Shown here in pieces: positions 37,301 to 49,668 of a stretch of DNA of 64,000 nucleotides. Under the pieces are notes generated by a model that saw nothing but the letters and a program-made list of their open reading frames with translations, made no database searches and was not told where the DNA came from. The first letter of the stretch is position 1; the number at the start of each line of letters is the position of its first letter. The stretch comes from Leucaena leucocephala (Eukaryota; Streptophyta; Magnoliopsida; Fabales; Fabaceae): NCBI GenBank assembly GCA_037074615.1, contig CM073535.1, forward strand, positions 7,665,001-7,729,000, read 5' to 3'. Position numbers and translations under genes: made by a program.

Positions 37301-37801
37301 CCAGCAAACCTCGTCCTACAGCTCGCAGGTACTGAAGAAAAGCACAAAAGAAAAGACAGATAAAACAACCAGAAGTAGAAACCAGATAGAGAAGAGATTA
37401 AAGTGCATAAACATCGATTTACTCTTATCTTAATTTTTACTCTTGAAAGAAAATGGAGCTCGAATTTTACCGTGCAATGTTTGAGATTCCGTCGGTATCG
37501 ACTGTAAAGAAGTATCACAATTGGCAGCTGTATAATCTGAATGATGCAAATAAACATAATCAGAAACAATTCGAAATTTTTAAATAGAATGTAAAAAAAA
37601 CGGAGAATCAAACCGTACCCAGATCAAAAGTAAGGTGTTAGAAGGCTCAGTAACGAGGTGGATGGAGTAGATGTTGTTAGCCACCCAGAGAGCAAAAGCC
37701 AGGCCAAACCCGCATAGCAATTGTACGATTAATGCCTCAGAAGCTGAGATGAACGAGGACCCATCGATAGTTGAGGCCTTGGTTACCGTCGTCTTCGCCA
37801 T
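34325..37801 (-). CDS. PIGF: PIG-F, GPI ethanolamine-phosphate transferase subunit
   Basis: Eight exons on the minus strand (37801-37619, 37536-37471, 37331-37289, 36524-36470, 36284-36236, 35597-35530, 35281-35173, 34438-34325) join at GT-AG sites with consistent phases into 228 codons plus TAA. The protein is hydrophobic with several membrane helices (ALIVQLLCGFGLAFALWVAN; LGAVALGAP; GAVIGGWFGAW; TGYLVAMVASLGFVLA). It has the PIG-F signatures SSWADWRRIFA and WFGAWPMPLDWERPWQ followed by EWPICVSYG. PIG-F partners PIG-O and PIG-G in the ER membrane to add ethanolamine phosphate to GPI mannoses. All exons are open. Intron 3 contains a solo Copia LTR (36703-37186). Intron 7 has a one-ended Stowaway-like piece beginning TACTCCCTCTGGTCC at 34527. 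The start is the only ATG before the conserved SASEALI block. Confidence 0.93.
36703..37186 (+). mobile_element. Solo Copia LTR in PIG-F intron 3
   Basis: 484 bp, homologous along its length to the LTRs at 40930-41398 and 53579-54046 (TGTGGGATATTTATT start, TTATTTTCTAACA end; shared CACCAGCTGGAAGA, GTTTATCTGACAGT). Flanking 5-mers GTTAA (36698-36702) and GCTAA (37187-37191) are a target duplication with one change. No internal region remains, so LTR-LTR recombination removed it. It lies about 100 nt from exon 3 and antisense to the gene. Confidence 0.85.
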
Positions 37802-39774
37802 GCTTCGCCGGCAATCGGAGGAAGAAGGTTTACGTTCTGGACTTCCAGCGAAAACCCAATCAGTATAGCTGAGGATGGGCCGTTAACTTCAACGATTACC
37901 CTATGATGATTTAAAAAATATAATTTTTTATATAACAAAAAAATAATAATTTAATCCAACGAGGTCCTGCCCAAAGGAAAAAAAATATATTGAGAAAGTA
38001 TTCTTAAACCTTAAATTCTAAAATCTCATCTCAATAATTTAAGATAAAAAAATTAGTTTCTAAACTATTAATTAAAAAATATCACTTAATTTTTATCAAA
38101 AAAATATAATCTAAATAAAACTCAATTAAGATGGAGCATAATGGACACAGCCTCATAATTAGAGGATAGTTATATTTAATAAAAAACTAATTTAAATAAC
38201 ACGTAAAAAAATCTTCATACCATCCGGATACCACAACAAGCATTAACGTCATGCATGCATGTATTACACAAATATTTATTTTAGTAATAATAAAATGCAA
38301 AACAAAATTGCTTTAAATAGATTAAATTAAACATTTTCATTGCTTTATTTCCACAAATTCGGTTAACTATAAATTTATATTCATTATTATTATTTTTAGT
38401 ATAATTAACTTTATTGAAGATAATCTTATTTAAAATATTTTTATATATTAAATATGTGCACATCTTTTAACAAAAATTAAAACTGTAATTTTATCATATA
38501 TGAGAGATTAATTTTTTATATTAGACTTAATAAAAACAAATTCATTATAACCAATTCATCATATTGTAGGTGCGGGTGCTTGGATATGAAAAAAAAAATG
38601 ATCATAAATGAGATTAGAAGAAATTAGTAGGTCTTTCGAGAATTTTTTTTTCTTCGGAACACTATTTTATACGATGCAAGAAGTGGGTCCTTTTCGAAAT
38701 AAAGAAAATTTAGATTTGAAATCTTTACTTTTATAAAACGGATGTATGATTGACTTGAAACCAAAAAGAGACAGCGTGAGCAAAATAAATTTTGTATGAG
38801 CAAGATTTTCCCCTATAGGACATCATGACGCACGGCTTGATATTTCTAAATCACATTCTCCACAAGGAAAAAACATTACTAGCTCCGTTAATTAATATAA
38901 AAAATAGTTAATTTTTTATATTAATTAAAAAAATTATATTAATTAATTATAATTAAATCTATTTTTAAAATAATTTTATATAATTAATCTATTAATTTTT
39001 ATATTATTTATAATTTACTATTTTATTTAATTTTTTTAATCTATTAAAAAATTAACTAACTCTTAACTAAAGAATATAATTAGTATCACCAAGAAGAGAG
39101 ATGAATTTTTTTTAAGAGTTACAAAAGGAAAATGTACATTTTCATTTAATTTGTAAAATTTAAAATTTTATAATAAGATGTTTATAACTTTTCATTTTAG
39201 TTATACCGTTTTATTTTTTAACGTTTTAGTAAATATAATTGTGTGATATAGTATTATATAAAAAATTAAATATGATGTTATGAAACTAACAATAATAGAA
39301 ATGTTTAAATGAAAATAATAATCATTAATACTATAAATTTACAACTATAAAACTTTTAACTTATATCCTTTATATTATAAACTAATTTAATTTGTAAAAA
39401 CTTTTGAGTTCAATGATAATAATTAATTAATAACCTTATTGATTAATTTTATATATGATATTTTAAATTTATAACTATAATAATAATAATTTATAATAAT
39501 TATAAATAATTAATAAATTATAATCTATTTGTTCGCTCCTTGGGTAATGTAGGAAGAGAACTCTCTAGTTAATACTATAAATATACAACTATACAAATTT
39601 TAACTTAATATCCTTTAAAATGCTCATCTCACAAAGAATGAGCCATTTGGAATTTGATTTATGACGTTTTGGTTGTCAATTTTTAATTTTACTGATGGTG
39701 GCCTGGGTGTTGCCATTATCCCAAAATCTAGTGTGAAATTGAAATACTTCTATACTATATTGAAACCCATTTTC
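37802..39774. other. Intergenic DNA between PIG-F and pseudogene C
   Basis: About 100 bp next to the PIG-F start is GC-richer and probably its leader and promoter. The rest is AT-rich with no recognised gene or well-bounded repeat. The last ~100 bp probably holds the decayed promoter of pseudogene C. Confidence 0.5.
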
Positions 39775-40929
39775 CACAACCCTTTTCTTCTTTCTCTTTT
39801 ACGTATCTCGTTCTTCTGCAGATTCATCTTCTTCAACCTGGGTGAGAGCTGCTTATTACTATGCTGGCAGTGAAATTTCCATTTCAGACATAAAATCCAA
39901 GCTTTTCACTCACCATCTTTGTGCTTTCGCTTTCATAAACTCCTCCAATTACGACATTTCAATTGACCCTTCTGACCTACAAAAGTTCTCCACTTTCACT
40001 CACACTGTGAAGCTCCAAAACCCTTCTGTTACAGCCCTTATATCCATTTGGGGAGGTGGTGAAGATTCTATGATAAACAGTTCCTCTCATAGAAAATCCT
40101 TCATTGATTAATCGATTCGAACAGCTAGGCTATATGGCTTTCAGGGAGTTGATCTTTTTGGGGTTGGGCCTATTTCTGCTCCTGAGCTGACTAATTTTGG
40201 AACCCACTGGAAGGAATGGCGAGAAGCTTTAACTTCTGAGGCAAGGAACTCGAGCCATCCAGAATTGTTATTGGTAATGGAAGGTTACTACATTGAAGCT
40301 GGAAGATCCTTGAGTTACCCTTTTGATTCAATGCAGAGGAACTTAGATTGCGTACAATTTGTTGCCTTTAATTACTATCTTCCCACAGGACAATTTTACA
40401 GGATTCCATTCTGCCTTACATGGTCCATCTGGGTGGGATAATGCTGATAATGGTATTAAAGAGTGGAAGAGAAGAGGTTTTCCTCCTAGCAACCTTCTTA
40501 TTGGCTTGCCTTATGATGGATATGCATGGACACTTCTCAATCCAGCAAACAGTAGTGCCGGCTCACCAGCATCAGGACCTGGTTTTACTAAAGATGATTC
40601 AGTGGCTTACAAGTTGATAAAAAGCTTTATAAGAAGCTTCGGGGAAGCATCTGTTGGAGAATACGATTCTAGTGTGGTGGCTAATCAGTTCAAAGTTGCA
40701 TCAACGTGGATCAATTTCCACGATGTAGAGGCAATCAGGAGCTAAAGTTTCTTTTGCCAAGAGAAATGTGCTACTTGGTTATTTTGTGTTCCAACTGTCT
40801 AATGATGAAAATTGGATCCTTTGAAAGGCAGGTGAGTCATAAATTAATCTTGGGTTAAATTATCATCTGGCACAACATATATGCATAGTGTTCTGAATTT
40901 TATCCTTGCAGCTCTAGATATAGATGAAG

Positions 40930-41398
40930 TGTGAGATATTCATTATTTATTATAATCTATTTAGATATTAATTAAGATAATTAATACATATTTTTTAGTG
41001 TGGCCCGTAGTCATTAGACCCAATCTAAGGTGGGTTATTAACTCAGTTTATTTAATATTAATTTTCTGATAGTGAAAATTAACAATTCATTTTATCGTGA
41101 GATTACCTTCTGAGTCCAAAGTGAGACCTATTTTCTTAGCTTCCTTTTTGAAGGTTCCCTACTGGTAACAGTAGTACACAAGTTACAATCACTGTGTCTA
41201 ATCACCAGCTGGAAGAGCCTATTGTTTATCTGACAGTATTCTCAGGTATCTCATTTGAGTTCAAATTCTTCTCAGATCAATCAAGTTAATGGTGAGAGTT
41301 AACTCTAAGTCTTCCGCTACATCTTATATAGGTTTTATATTTATATATATTATAATCTGGACTGATTATATTATATTTGAAATATTTATTTTCTAACA
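40930..41398 (+). repeat. 5' LTR of the outer Copia element
   Basis: TG...CA ends, preceded by TGAAG. By eye it differs from the 3' LTR at roughly one site in ten, so the insertion is not recent. Confidence 0.92.
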
Positions 41399-41400
41399 TG

Positions 41401-41413
41401 TGGTACCAGAGTC
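41401..41413 (+). other. tRNA primer-binding site of the outer Copia element
   Basis: TGGTACCAGAGTC, two nucleotides after the 5' LTR, close to the TGGTATCAGAGC complementary to the 3' end of plant initiator tRNA-Met. Confidence 0.8.
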
Positions 41414-42000
41414 AAGTTTGAGATCACTCTTTGCTTATTGATTTTTTATTCTCATGAGTAACAATATGAGATAGAATATAAGATACATAGATCTCTAAAG
41501 ATAATAATTTGTTGATTCTTTTCTTTTTACTATAACCATTTGTTCCTTTTATGTGTTATTGAGAGAGGGTACTCTCCATTTTGCTATACGTGGAACCCCA
41601 AAGCAAAGTACTTCTATATTTTCATCTCATGTGTGCTTCAATCTTCGCTCTCATCGGTTTCAACAAAATATGAGAGAGATATTATTGCAATTGGAGCTTT
41701 CTCTGCCATGTCATACAGAATTCTAGTATCCACTTCCACGAGAAAGAGAGGGATTATGTTCAGTTGGATCTTGAGAATCTGCAAGCCAAGAATTATCATC
41801 AACTCAATTGTGGAAGCCTTCTTATCTGACGGCGATGAGAGAAAAAGGGTTTTGATGAAGAAACAAGTAATGATGTTGGAGGTGCACGTGGATTTTCAAT
41901 CTGGGCCATATGTGCAATTAAAAAAAAGGAGGGTGGGCCTACACTTTTGGGCCATCTCTTATTATAATTTTTTTAAAAAAATGAGATTGGGCCTGTTATT

Positions 42001-42342
42001 TGTTATAAAATAAGAGAAGATGAAGAAGTTAAAGAGGAGAAGAAATAACAAGACAAAAGAGTAAAATGAGAGGCAATAGAGTATTCCTCATATGCTTGTA
42101 TATTCACTTGTCCAAATACCTTTTATATAGCCACTATTTATAGGCCACAACCATTAAAAACTAAACATAAGGTTACAAAAGATTAAAGATAAATAAAATG
42201 TCATTAACTACAAGAAACCCCTATCAAGTCATTCATTGAGGAAGTTATAGCTTTATGGCATAAAGAGAAGAAGGAATCCTAAGAGAAATCCTAAGATGTA
42301 GAAGTTATATGAACATCCACATATGTAAGAATATTTGTAACA
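42001..42342 (-). repeat. 3' LTR of the inner Copia element
   Basis: 342 bp. By eye about two dozen mismatches separate it from the partner at 48152-48490, roughly 7 percent. The family is the same as the old element at 15170-20876. Confidence 0.92.
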
Positions 42343-42837
42343 CTCCCCCTTGGATGTCCATGATAGATATTATGCCTTATTAAAACCTTATTAGAAAAAA
42401 CTCATTGGGACAAAAATCAAGTGAAGAAAAAAGAGTACACAATATTTATTTAGGTTGCCCTATTAAAAACTTTTTCAGGAAAACCTAGTGAAAAAAACCC
42501 TTAAAAGGAAGAATACATCAAGTATTTGTTTACTCCCCCTGATGACATTGTCAATTTATGCTTTGAATCTACGCATTCCAATACCATACACTAACTTCTC
42601 AAATGACTTAGTTGGTAGTGTCTTGATAAACAAATCTGCAAGGTTGTCACATGATCAAATTTGCTGAACATCTATATCATCATTCTTCATAAGATCATGA
42701 GTGAAAAAAAATTTTGGAGAAATATGTTTTGTTCTATCTCCTTTGATATATCCTCATTTCAATTGAGCTATGCATACTGTATTATCTTCATATAATACTG
42801 TTGGAATCTCTTGTTCTGGAAGTAGACCACTCATTCT

Positions 42838-45800
42838 TTAGATATGTTGGATTACTAACCTTAGCCAAATACATTCTCGACTTTCCTCATGAACTGCAAT
42901 TATTTTTGCATGATTTGATAAGGTAGCTGATAAAATTTGCTTTATCAAACGCCAAGATATAGCTGTACCTCCACAAGTAAATAAATATCCTGTATGAGAT
43001 ATACCTTTATGTGGATCTGATAAAAATTCTGCATCTACATAACTAATCAATTGTGATCTAGATTCATTATAATAAAATAATCCCATATCAATTGTCCCTC
43101 GAAGGTATCGAAATATATGTTTAACTCAATTCTAATGTCTTCTTGTTGGAGAAGAACTAAATCTTGCCAATAAACTCACAGCAAATGCAATATCAGGTCG
43201 TGTCAAATTAGTAAGATATATTAGTACCCCTATAGCACTAAGATATAGTACTTCTGGACTAAGAAATTCTTCATTTTCCTCTTGAGGGCGAAAATGATCT
43301 TTTTCTTTAACTAACGATCTTACAACTATTGGAATAGTTAATGGATATGATTTATCCATATAAAATTGTTTTAATATTTTTTCAATATAAGCTGATTGAT
43401 GAAGAAAAAATCTATTTGTTAAGTGCTCGATTTGTAAACTGAGAAAAAACTTTATTTTTCCAAGATCTTTCATTTCAAATTCTCTCTTTAAATAATCCAT
43501 TGCTTTTTGAAGCTCTTCAGGAGTTCCAATTATATTCAAGTCATCCACATAGATAGCAATTATAACAAATTCTGATATTTTCTTTTTTATAAAAACACAT
43601 GTGCTAATTGAGTCATTTTTATAGTCTGCTTTCAACAAATATTCACTTAGACGGTTATATCACATTCTTCCATATTGTTTTAATTCGTATAAGGATTTAT
43701 GCAAACGAATTGCATAATTTTCTCGAAAATTCTTACATGCTTCAGGTAATTTAAATCCTTCAGAAATTTTCATATAAATTTCAATATCTAAAGAATTATA
43801 TAAGTATGATGTAACAACAACCATTAGACGTATATCAAGTCTTTCATGCACTGCTAGACTAATTAGATATCTTAAAATAATTGTATCCACCACAGGAGAA
43901 TATATTTCTTCATAATTAATGCTAGGTTTTTGCAAAAAATCTTGTGCCACAAGTCGTACTTTATATCTAACAACCTCATTTTTCTCATTTTGTTTTCATA
44001 CAAAAATCTATCTATACCCAACTGGTTCAACACCATTCGGTATTTGGACTACAGGTCCAAAAACTTCACGTTTTGAAAGTGAATTCAATTCTGTTTGAAT
44101 TACGTCTTTCCATTTTGGCCAATAATTTCTATGTCTACATTCTTCAACTGACTTAGGTTCAAGATCTTCACTTTGATTAGTTATTTCAACAGCAATACTG
44201 TATGAAAAAATATTGTCGCCGACTATATTTTCTCGGTTCCACCTTTTTCCCATAGTGACATAACTTATCGAGATCTCTTCATTATTTTCAGGTACCTGGA
44301 CCTCTTATGGAGTCTTGATTTATTATGTCCTGGATATCTTCTATAAGACCAGCCTCCTCAATTTGACTATCTTAATTGTTTATTCTTTTCTTCCTAGGAT
44401 TTTTATCTTTGGAACCAATTGGTCTATCATGCTTCAAACGTGATTTACTTTCATTTGCACTTAATACTTGTCTTGCTGGGACATCAATTCGAATTGGAGT
44501 ATTTTTAGCTGGAATATGAGATTTAATAATTCTCTTGGGGTCAGTAAATGCATCTGGCAGTTGATTTGCAATATTTTGCAAATGAATTATTTTTTGAACT
44601 TCAAACTCACATATTTGTGTTTGAGGCTCTAAATGAGACAACAATAATGCTTTCCATGTAATTTCTTTATCCAGCTGCTTATTATCTTCCCCTAATGTTG
44701 GAAAATTTGTCTCATCAAAATGACAATCATCGAAACGTGCCATAAACAAATCTCCCATTAACGGTTCTAAATACTTGATTATAAAAGGAGATTCATAACC
44801 AATATATATTCCTAACCTTTTCTGAGGTCCCATCTTTGTGCGTTGTGGTGGAGCAATTTGGACAAATACAGCACATCTAAAAATTCTAAGATGAGAAATA
44901 TTTGGCTCCTGACCAAAAGCCAATTGTAATGGGGAGAGTTTATGATAACTTGTTGGTCTGATGCGTATAATTATTGATGCATGTAAAATTGCATGTCCCA
45001 AAGCTAAAATGGGAAGTTTTATTCTCATAAGTATTAGTCTAGCAATCAATTGGAGGCATTTAATTAATGATTCTGCTAAACCGTTTTTGAGTGTGGATAT
45101 GAGCAACAGATTTTTCCAATATTATTCCAGTTTCCATGCAATAATCATTAAACTTTTGCGATAAAAAATCACTCGCATTATCAAGATGAATTGTCTTAAT
45201 TGCATATTCTAGAAATTGTTCTCTTAATCAAATTATTTGAGTAAGTAATCTAGCAAATGCTAAATTACATGTAGATAACAAACACACATATGACCATCTT
45301 GTAGATGCATATATTAAAATCATAAAATATCTAAATGGTCAACATGGTGGATGAATAGGTCCACATATATCCCCTTAGATACATTCTAGAAATGCAGGGG
45401 ATTCTACCCCAACTGTTGTTAATGAATGTCTTATAATTAGTTTGCCTTGAGAACAAGCAACACATGAAAAATCTTTAAATTGAAGAATCTCCTGGCTCTT
45501 CAATAGATGTCCATGTGAATTTTCAATAATCCTTCGTATTATAGTTGATCCGGGATGGTCTAACCGATCATGCCAAACAATGAATGTATTTTTATCAGTA
45601 AACTTTTGGTTTACTGTAGCATTTGTTTCAATTATACCAATATTTGTATAGTACAAACTAGAAGATAATGCAAGTATTTTTTCAAGAATACATTTTTCTC
45701 CATATCTAACAATTGTAATATATAGATATTCAATATTTTTCTCATCTATAGTCTCAATATGATACCTATTTTAGCGGATATTTTTAAAAATTAACAAATT

Positions 45801-47216
45801 TCTTTGAGATTTAGAGGAATATAAAGCATTATTAATTACAAAATTTGTCCCTTTGGGTAATATTATCATTGCTCTTCTAGTGCCTTCAATTAGTTTTGTA
45901 TTACCTGCTATAGTATTGATGCTTACACCATTCATTATCAAATGAGAAAAATATTTTTTATCTGAGTATGGTATGTGTTGTAGCACTATCTATGAGGCAT
46001 ATATCTTCATTCTTGTGCCTAATAAAAGATAGAGGAATATCCATATTCTTCATTAAAAGAAAATAAATATATCAAAATATATTATTAGCAATAATACTTT
46101 TAAAAGAAGAAAATAAAAGTAAATATAAATAAAGCATAAAGCATAACTAAATTAAGATAAAATATAGATAAAATATAAACTAAATTTGTTTCTCTAATCA
46201 TGATTCTCAAAGAAATCAAACACTTCTAAGTATGCCATAGCATCAAGGTCATCATATAGCTCATTGGTATCATTATTCTTGTATGCAAAATTTGCTTTAA
46301 CATCATCATCTTGGAAAGTCATATTTGCTTCCATGTTCTTTGATTCTTTTTTATGGAGGTTTGATAAATTTTTGCTAGATGCTTAGGCGTACGACAGGTA
46401 CGCGACCAATGCCCTTTCATCCCACACCTATAACATAAATTTTCCACATTTTTTGAGGGACCACCCTTATCTTTTTTTCTACCCTTCATTATATTTCTTC
46501 TTTTGGTGGGTATTTGGATTATAATTACTTCTACCACCATGATGAAGGTAATTTCCACGTCCCTTACCACAGCTATGACCACGACTATGGGCATGAAAAT
46601 TAGTGCGACCAGTCACATTCGCTTCAGGGAATGGAGCTGGTCCAGTGGGATAGATCTCATAATTTTTCATTAACAACTCATTATTTTTTTCAGCCATAAG
46701 AAGACATGAGATTAGTTCAGAATACATTTTAAAACCTTTTTCACGATATTGCTACTGTAGGAGCACATTTGAAGCATGAAAGGTTGAAAATGTTTTTTCT
46801 AATAAGTCCTCATCTGTTATTTTCTCACCACACAATTTCAGTTGAGAACTTATTTTAAAAATAGCTGAATTATATTCAGATACAGATTTAAAATCTTGCA
46901 GCCTCAAATGCAACCATTCATAACAAACTTTGGGCAAGATTACTGTCTTTTAGTTATCATATCGTTCTTTTAAATTATTCCACAATTCTAACGGATCTTT
47001 CACCATTAGGTATTCAACTTTTAGCCCTTCATGTAAATGGTGGCGAAGGAAAATCATGGCCTTAACTTTGTTTTGACTGCTTGCTTTATTTCTAGGTAAA
47101 ATAGCATTCCCTAGATCTTTGGCATCTAAGTGGATTTTAGCATCTATAACCCAAGATAGATAATTTTTTCCTGAGATATCAAGAGCAGTAAACTCGAGTT
47201 TCGTCAGATTAGCCAT
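42838..47216 (-). pseudogene. Inner Copia gag-pol remnant
   Basis: Minus-strand order matches Copia: gag from ATG at 47216 (LEFTALDISGKNYLSWVID); zinc knuckle CYRCGMKGHWSRTC near 46400; protease-like LIDSATTH near 45990; integrase zinc region (HDRLDHPG ... CVACSQGK) at 45656-45375 and core at 45106-44372; RT starting SVEECRHRNYWPKWKDVI (about 44150), with the AIYVDDLNIIGT polymerase box in 43638-43132 and LTRPDIAFAVSLLARF; RNase H SYVDAEFLSDPHKGISHTGY (43086-42838). Frames are broken by several stops and shifts (for example near 46950, 44260 and 43650), so it is not autonomous. Confidence 0.88.
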
Positions 47217-48151
47217 GGATTAAACTAAAATAATAATAACAATTAGAATTAGAATTATGATAAAATTAATTAGAAAAATAAGATAATAAAAACATAAATC
47301 AAATAAACAATATATATTCAACATAAATATAAAAAAAGTAATAAAATATAAATGGTATAAATAAAGAAATAAAATAAATAACTATAAAATATATATAGTA
47401 ACACATAAGCAATTAAATAGACAAAATAAAATAATGAAAACAACATAAATAATATAGAGAAAATAATACTATAATAGAAATAATATAAATAAAATAAGTA
47501 AAATAAATATAAATAAATATAACAAAATAAATTAAATAACATAAAAAACATGTATAAATATAAACAACATAAATAATCTATTACAATACGTAGAATTAAA
47601 AATAACATAAATCAAATATATAAATAGTAACATAGTATAAGTATTTTGTAATATAATAAGTGAATATTATATAACTGTAATAAATATATAATAATGCTAA
47701 GAATACAAAGAAGATAAATAAATCAATGCAAATATAAATTAATAAATATATAGGGAGGGGGAATTGGAAATGTAAACAATATATAGGGAGAAGTAAAAAT
47801 GTAAACAACACATATATGTAAATATATATAGATAGAGAAAAATTATAATAACACAATATTTTACATAAGAATAAAATACAATAAAGATAACCCACACATA
47901 CATATCTAACAACAAAAATTAAAATAAAGATGAAAGAATAACATAATAAATAACGATAGAATATATAACAAATATATAAAAATAAAATTTGTCCATAATA
48001 ATTAAGTAAGATGATAATAAAAAATAAAATATATATAATAATTAGATAAAGAGAAAACTAATATCCTTTGTATATAATTGAACATAATAGTATATGAATT
48101 GATAAGGAGTTCATACCTTAAATTTTTCAGAGCAATTTCATGCTGATAACG

Positions 48152-48490
48152 TGTTATAAAATAAGAGAAGATGAAAAAGTTAAAGAGGAGAATAAATAAC
48201 AAGACAAAAGAGTGAAATGTGAGGCATAGAGTATTCCTCATATGCTTGTATTCACTTGTCCAAATGCCTTCTACATAGCCACTATTTATAGGCCACAACT
48301 ATTAAAGATTAAACATAAGGTTACAAAGGATTAAAGATGAATAAAATGTCATTAACCACAAGAAACCCCTCTCAAGTGATTCATTGAGGAAGTTATAGCT
48401 TTACGGCATAAAGAGAATAATGAATCCTAAGAGAAATCCCAAGAGATAGAAGCTATATGGACATCCACATATGTAAGAATATTTGTAACA
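48152..48490 (-). repeat. 5' LTR of the inner Copia element
   Basis: 339 bp, TGTTATAAAATAAG to TTTGTAACA in window orientation, followed by the target duplication TTATT. Confidence 0.92.
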
Positions 48491-48914
48491 TTATTGATAT
48501 TTTTTTGAAAACTGGTTACTGGGCCATAATAGTAACATGTTCTAGGCCTGAAATGGGTTTTAATTTTTAGAAATTATTTTAGGCTCTATTTTTGGACTTT
48601 ATGTATAGGCCACTTGATTTTATTTCCAAAAAATTGATTTGGCCACTTAATTTGATTTTTTAGAAAATTTTAATTACTATTACATGCACTGTAAATGTTT
48701 AAATTAATTTCTCTATTATTTTCATTTTGGGATAAAGGTATTTACAAAAATTTTAATTTTTTATATTATTTAATTGCCTACTAATTTCTCCCTTGGCAAT
48801 TAAATTAACTATTTAGTTTTGTAAAAATCTTTTGAGTTGAAATTAATTTATTAGATATGTTTTGGATGCATGAAATAGTGGGAGAATTTAAATTAAATTA
48901 TTTAGTCACATTTG

Positions 48915-49390
48915 TTAATTAAATTAATTTATTAAATACTCCATTATGTTGTACATATTTGGATTTATATGCACGTTATTGATATTTGTTATTAGCATGC
49001 ATTTTTGTGAGGAGTAGCCACAGTATCCTTATTTATTTTGTTGTGTGCATTGATTAATTACATATGGATTTAAAATATCAATAATAATTAAATGTATAGT
49101 TATGATTTATCTTTACCCACATGTATATATCTCATGATTGTACATTTAATTAGGGGAGAATTAATTTTTCTATTAAGTTGTGCATATTTTGATTTCCAAT
49201 GCACATAAATGATATTTGTGGTTAGCGTGCAATTCCTTGAGGAGTAGCCACATCATCCCTGTTTATGGAATCTATTGCATGCATTCATTAATCACATATA
49301 GATTTAAAATATTATTTATAATTAAATGTATAACTATGATTTATCTTTGCCCACACGTAGATATCTCATAATTGTACATTTAATTAGGAT
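48915..49390 (+). repeat. ~234-bp tandem duplication in the outer Copia leader
   Basis: Two diverged copies in tandem share GAGGAGTAGCCACA, ATTAATTACATAT/ATTAATCACATAT, ATTAAATGTATA, TATGATTTATCTTT and TTGTACATTTAATTAGG. The last block recurs at a spacing of 234 bp (about 49140 and 49374). It lies between the inner insertion and the gag start. Confidence 0.7.
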
Positions 49391-49668
49391 AGGATATAAT
49401 GGTCTTGTTATTTTTTAATTAACCCACAAATATTGGGAAATTATGAATGCGTTCTAATTCCACCATTTGAGATAAATACATGGCTATGCTAATATCCTTG
49501 CCCACAGGTATATATTGGTGATACGTATTTATACTACTTGCATGCTACATTTGAGCTAAGTATGCATACATGGCATAGTGACTTGTGATTGCTTCAAATT
49601 ATTATTGTGAGCTTATTTGTACGTTTGTCTGTTCTCATTTTACAGATCAAATTGTTGCCCCTAGGATT

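Larger units (their letters stand above)
42001..48490 (-). mobile_element. Inner Ty1/Copia retrotransposon, inserted in the outer element's leader
   Basis: LTRs 42001-42342 and 48152-48490, both TGTTATAAAATAAG...ATATTTGTAACA in window orientation. A perfect TTATT duplication flanks it (41996-42000 and 48491-48495). The element reads on the minus strand: 5' LTR on the right, 3' LTR on the left, with a polypurine tract next to the left LTR (CTCCCCCTTGG at 42343, i.e. CCAAGGGGGAG). The primer site next to the 5' LTR reads CGTTATCAGCATG on the minus strand; I could not assign its tRNA. Coding relics span 47216-42838. Confidence 0.93.

Noticed and set aside
41540..42013. 157-codon open frame in the outer Copia leader
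   Set aside because: It runs from the untranslated leader into the inner element's LTR, resembles no gag protein and is an accident of the insertion.
47318..48298. Minus-strand open frames rich in Tyr, Phe, Leu and Ile
   Set aside because: Low-complexity translations of AT-rich Copia leader and LTR DNA. The same holds for 20124-20409.
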